NCBI GenBank assembly: GCA_003164375.1
Contig: PLTE01000131.1
Coordinates: 9,805 to 14,991, forward strand
Length of the DNA stretch: 5,187 nucleotides
Reading direction: 5' to 3'
DNA from: Hyphomicrobiales bacterium
Lineage (GTDB): Bacteria > Pseudomonadota > Alphaproteobacteria > Rhizobiales > Xanthobacteraceae
The translations under genes were made by a program, and so were the position numbers. Below, piece by piece: positions 1 through 4,131 of the stretch. Position 1 is the stretch's first letter. Each line of letters starts with the position of its first letter. The notes below the pieces were generated by a model. The model did not search any database. It saw nothing but the letters and a program-made list of their open reading frames with translations, and was not told the origin of the DNA.

Positions 1-473
1 AGACGACGCGCGTCGGCGGCGGCCATCCCGACTACAAAGTGCTTGCCGATGCCGGTGCGGCCGATGCACCCCGGCCGGCTTACCAGCAGGATCTGTGGCA
101 CTATACGATCGCGAAAATGGTCGATGCCTGCGCGTCGGCCGGCATCAAGGCCTTCTACGGCCCGTTTGGCGATTTCGCCGACGGCGCGGCCTGCGAGGCG
201 CAATTCCGCAACGCCTTCCTGATGGGCTGCGTCGGCGCCTGGACGCTGCATCCGAGCCAAGTACCGATCGCCAAGCGGGTATTCTCGCCCGATCCGGGCG
301 AAGTCGCCTTCGCCAAGAAAATCATTGCCGCCATGCCGGACGGCAGCGGCGCGGTTATGATCGACGGCAAGATGCAGGACGACGCGACCTGGAAGCAGGC
401 CAAGGTCCTGGTCGACCTGGCCGGGCTGGTTGCGGAAAAAGACCCCGAAATGGCCCAACGGTACGGACTATGA
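1..473 (+). CDS. mcl: Malyl-CoA lyase-type CoA-ester lyase, C-terminal half (5' end outside window)
   Basis: The frame is open from the first full codon at position 3 to TGA at 471-473, giving 156 visible residues of a family usually near 320-350. It belongs to the HpcH/HpaI aldolase / CitE-like fold. Visible blocks are TTRVGGGHPDYKVL at the start, then QQDLWHYTIAKMVDAC, FYGPFGDF, EAQFRNAFLMG, GAWTLHPSQ, AKRVFSPDP and MIDGKMQDDATWKQAKV, ending in YGL. From memory these blocks match the Chloroflexus-type (S)-malyl-CoA/beta-methylmalyl-CoA/citramalyl-CoA lyase better than the Rhodobacter Mcl1 or Methylobacterium MclA types. Such enzymes are cytoplasmic and metal dependent. They cleave malyl-CoA to acetyl-CoA plus glyoxylate, or the methyl homologue to propionyl-CoA plus glyoxylate. 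The Mg-binding acidic residues of the N-terminal half are out of view, so activity and exact substrate cannot be judged. The stop overlaps a possible micro-ORF by ATGA. Confidence 0.9.
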   Translation, partial: TTRVGGGHPDYKVLADAGAADAPRPAYQQDLWHYTIAKMVDACASAGIKAFYGPFGDFADGAACEAQFRNAFLMGCVGAWTLHPSQVPIAKRVFSPDPGEVAFAKKIIAAMPDGSGAVMIDGKMQDDATWKQAKVLVDLAGLVAEKDPEMAQRYGL

Positions 474-586
474 ACGAATGTTCAGCATTTAAGTCCGGTG
501 CGCGGGCCGCACTAGTCCTCGTCTTGGCCACAATCGCGTCGTTGCATTCTCCCGTCACAAAGTCTGTAAGCTACGTCCCCAGATGA
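470..586 (+). CDS. Possible 38-aa hydrophobic micro-protein between mcl and hspQ
   Basis: I do not recognise this ORF. ATG at 470-472 overlaps the mcl stop (ATGA), and its own TGA at 584-586 overlaps the hspQ ATG at 583 in the same way, so it fills the whole gap. The product would have a short polar N-terminus with K8 and R12, one hydrophobic stretch at about residues 13-25 (AALVLVLATIASL) and a polar tail ending YVPR. That suits a single-pass small membrane peptide or an uncleaved signal-like peptide. No convincing Shine-Dalgarno sequence precedes it, so translation would depend on coupling to mcl. The alternative is that this stretch is simply the hspQ leader and promoter. Codon bias is weaker than in the flanking genes, and a run of 38 open codons is not rare in GC-rich DNA. 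Confidence 0.28.
   Translation: MNECSAFKSGARAALVLVLATIASLHSPVTKSVSYVPR
523..550 (+). promoter_or_regulatory. Weak candidate heat-shock (sigma-32) promoter for hspQ
   Basis: CTTGGCC at 523-529 contains the CTTG core of sigma-32 -35 elements. CATTCT at 545-550, 15 bases further on, partly resembles the CCCATnT -10 element. The pair lies 33-60 bases upstream of hspQ, a gene known to be heat-shock controlled in enterobacteria. The -10 match is poor, and a sigma-70 reading of the same region is no better. This is a suggestion from position and partial match only. Confidence 0.18.
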
Positions 587-915
587 GCAAGATTCGGAAC
601 GCCAAATATCAGATCGGTCAAGTCGTGCGGCACCGCCTTTATCCGTTTCGCGGCGTCGTGTTCGATATCGATCCGATTTTCGACAACACCGAGGAGTGGT
701 ACGACGCGATCCCGGCCGAGATCCGGCCGCACAAGGACCAGCCGTTCTATCATTTGTTTGCCGAAAACGACGACACCGAATACGTCGCCTATGTCTCGGA
801 GCAAAACCTGTTGCCCGACGATAGCGGCGAGCCGGTGCGTCATCCGCAGGTCGCGGAAGTGTTCATCAAAGACGGCAAAGGCGGCTATCGGCCCCGCTCG
901 GCGACCATGCACTGA
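583..915 (+). CDS. hspQ: Heat shock protein HspQ (YccV family)
   Basis: The product is 110 aa, close to the usual ~105 aa of HspQ. Diagnostic blocks are YQIGQVVRHRLYPFRGVVFDIDP (in two parts, residues 9-20 and 21-31), EEWYDAIP (37-44), DQPFYHLFAEND (52-63), EYVAYVSEQNLLPD (66-79) and RHPQVAEVF (86-94). A GGYRPR motif closes the domain at 100-105. In enterobacteria HspQ is a small cytoplasmic heat-shock protein that binds hemimethylated oriC DNA, influences DnaA stability and acts as a specificity enhancer of the Lon protease. The function here is inferred by homology. The ATG at 583 gives the expected N-terminus but has no Shine-Dalgarno sequence. It overlaps the stop of the upstream micro-ORF, so expression may be coupled or start from a promoter just upstream. 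It faces ialB convergently across a 126-base gap. Confidence 0.93.
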   Translation: MSKIRNAKYQIGQVVRHRLYPFRGVVFDIDPIFDNTEEWYDAIPAEIRPHKDQPFYHLFAENDDTEYVAYVSEQNLLPDDSGEPVRHPQVAEVFIKDGKGGYRPRSATMH

Positions 916-925
916 TGGTCCGCTG

Positions 926-951
926 TTCCGACTTTGCCGCCTAAGTTGGAA
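926..951. terminator. Stem-loop just after hspQ, possible terminator
   Basis: TTCCGACTT (926-934) pairs with AAGTTGGAA (943-951): eight Watson-Crick pairs and one G-T pair, around an 8-base loop TGCCGCCT. It begins 10 bases after the hspQ stop. No T-tract follows on either strand, so it is not a classic intrinsic terminator. It could protect the mRNA 3' end or work with Rho. Confidence 0.4.
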
Positions 952-979
952 TCCAGATGAACAGACCGGTGTTAGTCAG

Positions 980-1012
980 TCCGCCCGTCCCGCTGACGCG
1001 GAGACGAGCGGA
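980..1012. terminator. GC-rich stem-loop near the 3' end of ialB, possible bidirectional terminator
   Basis: TCCGC-C-CGTC-CCGC (980-993) folds onto GCGG-A-GACG-A-GCGGA (998-1012) with a TGAC loop. The stem has 13 pairs, one C-A mismatch and one bulged A. It lies about 30 bases past the ialB stop when read on the - strand, and about 65 bases past hspQ on the + strand. No T-run follows on either side. Its place between convergent genes supports a role in ending transcription from one or both. Confidence 0.45.
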
Positions 1013-1041
1013 TCAGACCAGATTTCGGCCAACGATCAGGC

Positions 1042-1905
1042 TTATTGTGCCGGTGCCGGCGTCGCCGGCGCGTTCGAGGATTGCGGTTGGCCCTGCTGAC
1101 TCTCAAGCTTCTTTCGTGCTTCGTCGGCGCGGCGCTGCAATTCGTCCTGCAGCTTCTTCTGCTGCTCCTCAAAGACCTTGGGATCGGTCGGCGGGCCGTC
1201 ATAGGCCTTGGCAAAATCGGCGAGCGGCAGAACGAGGCTGATCGGCTGACCGGTCGAATTGATCGCCTGGACGGCGAGACCCTGCCCCTTCTTCATTTTG
1301 CCGATCATGTCGGCGGTGGCCTCGTAATCGGCCATGCAGCCGTTGGTGAAGCAGATGACATAGGGCGCGGTCAGCGGCTGGTCCTGGTCGAGGATGACGC
1401 GCGTGCCGTGAACGAGCTGCATGCCGAGCGGCAGCGTGACACGCAGGATTTTCTTTGGCTCACCTTCCGGCTCGATTAGCACCGCGGCGACCACCGGCAT
1501 TCCGGACTCGATACGGGCATCCTTGCCGGTGAAGCAAACTTGCTTGGCGTTGGCATCCTGACCCTTGAGGCAGAACTTGGTCCAGGGCGAATAGATGAGC
1601 TGGGCCTGCTGCTGCTCACCGCCCTGAGCTGGCGCCGGTTGCTGAGCTTGGGGCGCCGCGGGCGCAACTTGTGCAGCCGGTGCCGCAGGCTTTTTGGCCG
1701 GTGGTGCCGGCGGTTTCGGCTTGGCGGCGGGAGCCGGCGCGGCCGGTGCCGGCGTTTGCTGCGCCATGGCGGGCGCGCCGGTCGCCAATACAAACGCCAA
1801 GCCGACCCCGATGGTCAGGATTGCGGTTTGGCCGATAGTTTTGCCGATGGCGGCGAGCGTCCGGCTCACCGGGCGGCCCGGCGCCGACGCGTTCCCATAA
1901 TTCAT
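1042..1905 (-). CDS. Invasion-associated locus B (IalB) family exported protein
   Basis: The product is 287 aa. The start ATG (1905-1903) has a good ribosome binding site, AAGGAA, 8 bases upstream (1919-1914). Residues 1-48 form a Sec signal peptide with a long n-region, hydrophobic core AILTIGVGLAFVLA (28-41) and an APAMA|QQ cleavage site. Residues 49-101 are an Ala/Pro linker with scattered Lys (AAKPKPPAPPAKK), likely extended. The IalB domain follows at about 102-235. It starts with SPWTKFCLKG and continues with QVCFTGKDAR, VTLPLGMQL, PYVICFTNGCMADY and VLPLADFAKAYDG. Cysteines C112, C124, C185 and C190 could form two disulfides in the periplasm. Residues 243-271 are charged and Gln-rich, probably helical or coiled coil, ending in another Pro/Ala tail. 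IalB was named from Bartonella erythrocyte invasion, but the family is widespread in non-pathogenic Hyphomicrobiales and its biochemical role is not settled. The linker and C-terminal tail make it longer than the Bartonella protein. Confidence 0.9.
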   Translation of the reverse strand: MNYGNASAPGRPVSRTLAAIGKTIGQTAILTIGVGLAFVLATGAPAMAQQTPAPAAPAPAAKPKPPAPPAKKPAAPAAQVAPAAPQAQQPAPAQGGEQQQAQLIYSPWTKFCLKGQDANAKQVCFTGKDARIESGMPVVAAVLIEPEGEPKKILRVTLPLGMQLVHGTRVILDQDQPLTAPYVICFTNGCMADYEATADMIGKMKKGQGLAVQAINSTGQPISLVLPLADFAKAYDGPPTDPKVFEEQQKKLQDELQRRADEARKKLESQQGQPQSSNAPATPAPAQ

Positions 1906-2284
1906 GAATGCAGTTCCTTTTTGGTGCTGTCAGCCGCAAACCGACACTGGTCGATCGGCCTGGTCAGCCACATCGCGCCGCGCGAGCCCCCGGCTTGACG
2001 GTCAATCGACGTAGAATACGGCAACAACGTGACCCCCAGCCCGGCCCCATAGCCCAATTGCGCGCGCAGATAAAGCCCGCTTCGGCCCATGTCCGGTCAG
2101 TGCGCGGCGTGCTTTGCAATTTCCTGCAAAGGCCGGAATGTTGGCGTCAGCCGCCGTTATGGCTCTGCCGTGTTACATTCGCCTATGCACGACCGAATCA
2201 ACGTTCGATAGTCCGCCGCCGATGACAACGCTCCCTACCGGCCCGCCGCTTCCCGGTTATGCCGGACAGCGCGCCAGCCGTGGA
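1906..2284. other. Divergent intergenic region between ialB and the solute-binding protein gene
   Basis: This region of about 380 bases must carry the promoters of two divergent genes. On the - strand it holds the ialB Shine-Dalgarno sequence (1919-1914). On the + strand TTGACG at 1995-2000 is the best -35 match and sits in a small inverted repeat (TTGAC-G-GTCAA, 1995-2005). The nearest -10-like word, TAGAAT at 2012-2017, is only 11 bases away, which is too short. TGTTACATT at 2171-2179 resembles an extended -10 without a matching -35. A 7-bp inverted repeat lies at 2112-2131. Short open frames on both strands here (for example 1908-2225 + and 2090-1902 -) are Arg-rich or unrecognisable, and I do not call them genes. 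Part of the right side would be coding if the downstream gene starts early. Confidence 0.5.
2112..2131. promoter_or_regulatory. 7-bp perfect inverted repeat, possible operator
   Basis: CTTTGCA (2112-2118) and TGCAAAG (2125-2131) are perfect inverted copies separated by ATTTCC. The whole 20-base element is AT-rich in a GC-rich setting. It lies about 90 to 155 bases upstream of the likely starts of the solute-binding protein gene, where a repressor or activator dimer could act. The alternative is a weak RNA hairpin in a leader. No regulator family is identified. Confidence 0.33.
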
Positions 2285-4093
2285 ATGCGCAGCGCATTGT
2301 GCGCAGGCCATATCCTATTGGCGCTCGTTGTCGGATTTGCAGTGCCGGCCGAAGCGGAGGCGACGCATGCCATCGCGATGCAGGGTATGCCGGCACTGCC
2401 GGATGACTTTTCGGCCCTGCCTTATGCCAATGCCGACGCACCGCAGGGCGGCCGGTTGGTCGAGGGCGTGCTTGGGACCTTCGACAGCCTCAATCCGCTG
2501 ATCGTGCAAGGCCTCGCCGTGCAGCCGGTGCGCGGTTACGTCATCGAAAGCCTGATGGCGCGCGGTTACGACGAGCCGTTTACGCTCTATGGCCTGTTGG
2601 CGCAGACGGTCGAAACCGATGACGCACGCAGCTACGTCACCTTCACGCTCGATCCCGCGGCGCATTTTTCCGACGGCGCGCCGGTGACGGCGGACGACGT
2701 GGTGTTCTCCTGGCAATTGTTGCGCGACCACGGCCGGCCCAATCACCGCAGCTATTATTCGAAAGTCGCCACCGCCGAGGCTCTCGGTCCGCGCACCGTG
2801 CGGTTCGATTTCGTCGACAGCGGCGATCGCGAATTGCCGCTCATTCTCGCACTGATGCCGGTGTTGCCGAAACACGCGATCGATATCGCGAGTTTCGAGA
2901 AAACGACATTGACGAAGCCGATCGGCAGCGGTCCTTACGTCCTCGCCGCCGTCGATGCCGGAAAAAGCGTCACCTTCGAGCGCGATCCAAATTACTGGGG
3001 CCGCAATCTTGCCATTAATCGCGGCCTGTGGAATTTCGACGAACTGCGTTTCGATTTTTATCGCGACGACGAGGCTTATTTCGAGGCCTTCAAGGCCGGC
3101 CTCTACGATGTGCGCAGCGAGACCGATCCGACCCGCTGGCAGAGCGGTTACGACTTTCCGGCGCGGCGCGATGGCCGCGTCGTTAAGGAAACGTTCCAGA
3201 CCGGCTTGCCGAAATTCAGCTCCGATTTCGTCTTCAACACGCGGCGGCCGATGTTCGCCGATATCCGGGTGCGGCAGGCGGTCGCGTTGTTGTTCGATTT
3301 CGAATGGATCAATCGGAGTTTTTTCTACAATCTCTACCGCCGCAGCGCGAGTTTCTTCGACGATAGCGAATTGTCCGCCTATCATCGCGCGGCCGATCAA
3401 AAGGAACGCGCGTTGCTCGCGCCTTTTCCCGATGCGGTGCGCGCCGATGTGCTCGACGGCACCTGGTCGCCCCCGGTCAGCGACGGCTCCGGCCGCGACC
3501 GCGCGACGCTGCGCCAGGCGCTCGCTTTGTTCAATGCGGCGGGCTACGGGATTGACGGCACCACGCTGCGTGAACGGGCCAGCGGTCGCGCCTTCGCGTT
3601 CGAAATCATGGTGACGAGCCGCAACGATGAGCGGCTGGCGCTCGCCTTTTCCCACGACCTGGCGCGGGCCGGCATCGATGCCAAAGTGCGGCTTGTCGAC
3701 GCCGTGCAATATCAGGAGCGCCAGTCGTCGTTCGATTTCGATATGATCGAGTACCGCTGGGATGAATCGCTGTCGCCCGGCAATGAGCAAAGCTTCTACT
3801 GGGGCTCGGCGGCGGCCGATGAGCAAGGCTCGCGCAATTACATGGGCGTCAAGAACGCCGCGGTCGACGCCATGATCGCAGCTCTGTTGCGCGCGCGCGA
3901 CCGCGCCGATTTCGTCGCCGCGGTGCGCGCACTCGACCGCGTGCTGATTTCGGGCAGTTACGTCGTGCCGCTGTTTTACCTGCCCGAGCAATGGGTGGCG
4001 CGCTGGGCCGGTGTCGGGCATCCGGCGCAAACCTCGCTGTCGGGCTTTCTGCCCGAAACATGGTGGCGCCAACCGATCAAGGCGCTGCAATGA
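2285..4093 (+). CDS. YejA-like extracellular solute-binding protein, family 5 (peptide ABC transporter receptor)
   Basis: From ATG 2285 the product is 602 aa, near the 604 aa of E. coli YejA. Residues 1-24 look like a Sec signal peptide (core ILLALVVGFAV, cleavage PAEA|EA), so the protein would be periplasmic. SBP_bac_5 hallmarks are TFDSLNP (65-71), SLMARGYDEPF, FSDGAPVTADDVVFSW (128-143), IGSGPY (213-218), NYWG (236-239), the YejA-like stretch VRQAVALLFDFEWINRSFF, SPGNEQSFYWGS and a C-terminal LPETWWRQP. Relatives bind oligopeptides or microcin C-like peptide-nucleotides and hand them to a YejB/YejE/YejF permease-ATPase. No permease gene is visible here. The start is uncertain: ATG 2222, ATG 2138 (AAAGG 5 bases upstream) and TTG 2114 are in frame. 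I chose 2285 for family length and a compact signal peptide, although it lacks a ribosome binding site. The next gene starts 34 bases after the stop, suggesting co-transcription. Ligand unknown. Confidence 0.92.
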   Translation: MRSALCAGHILLALVVGFAVPAEAEATHAIAMQGMPALPDDFSALPYANADAPQGGRLVEGVLGTFDSLNPLIVQGLAVQPVRGYVIESLMARGYDEPFTLYGLLAQTVETDDARSYVTFTLDPAAHFSDGAPVTADDVVFSWQLLRDHGRPNHRSYYSKVATAEALGPRTVRFDFVDSGDRELPLILALMPVLPKHAIDIASFEKTTLTKPIGSGPYVLAAVDAGKSVTFERDPNYWGRNLAINRGLWNFDELRFDFYRDDEAYFEAFKAGLYDVRSETDPTRWQSGYDFPARRDGRVVKETFQTGLPKFSSDFVFNTRRPMFADIRVRQAVALLFDFEWINRSFFYNLYRRSASFFDDSELSAYHRAADQKERALLAPFPDAVRADVLDGTWSPPVSDGSGRDRATLRQALALFNAAGYGIDGTTLRERASGRAFAFEIMVTSRNDERLALAFSHDLARAGIDAKVRLVDAVQYQERQSSFDFDMIEYRWDESLSPGNEQSFYWGSAAADEQGSRNYMGVKNAAVDAMIAALLRARDRADFVAAVRALDRVLISGSYVVPLFYLPEQWVARWAGVGHPAQTSLSGFLPETWWRQPIKALQ

Positions 4094-4131
4094 TGGGTAT
4101 CGCGATGCTACGCCCGAAGAGGCGCCCATGA
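4090..4131 (+). CDS. Possible 13-codon linking mini-ORF (translational coupling)
   Basis: ATG at 4090 overlaps the stop of the solute-binding protein gene (ATGA). The frame then runs MMGIAMLRPKRRP to a TGA at 4129-4131 that overlaps the ATG of the AMP-binding gene at 4128. Ribosomes ending the upstream gene could step through this frame and reinitiate on the downstream gene. A peptide function is unlikely. The downstream gene has its own ribosome binding site, so the mini-ORF may be accidental. Confidence 0.15.
   Translation: MMGIAMLRPKRRP
4116..4122 (+). promoter_or_regulatory. Ribosome binding site of the AMP-binding gene
   Basis: GAAGAGG lies 5 bases before ATG 4128 and is the best Shine-Dalgarno match in the gap. 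It fixes the start of the next gene and argues for independent initiation on a shared mRNA. Confidence 0.6.

Noticed and set aside
1055..1069. Perfect GC-rich palindrome GCCGGCG-T-CGCCGGC
   Set aside because: It lies inside the ialB C-terminal coding region in a Pro/Ala-coding stretch, where such palindromes arise from codon choice. The one-base loop is sterically poor.
1045..1998. Two long + strand frames (1045-1479 and 1540-1998) opposite ialB
   Set aside because: They are Leu/Arg/Gly-rich shadows of the Ala/Pro-rich and domain-coding parts of ialB, with no ribosome binding site or domain signature.
1995..2017. TTGACG ... TAGAAT as a sigma-70 promoter
   Set aside because: The hexamers are only 11 bases apart, too short for RNA polymerase. 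No good -10 lies at 16-18 bases.
1902..2090. A 62-codon - strand frame just upstream of ialB, ending in an ATGA overlap with its start
   Set aside because: It has no recognised motif, and the overlap follows automatically because ialB begins ATGA. The region is better explained as the ialB leader.
2106..2117. Possible sigma-54 -24/-12 element (GG ... GC near CGGCGTGCTTTGC)
   Set aside because: The GG and GC dinucleotides are 8 bases apart instead of the required 10, and the flanking consensus is weak.
1908..2225. A 105-codon + strand frame in the divergent gap
   Set aside because: It is Arg/Pro/Gln-rich with no domain or clear ribosome binding site, and it overlaps the ialB translation start and the candidate control elements.
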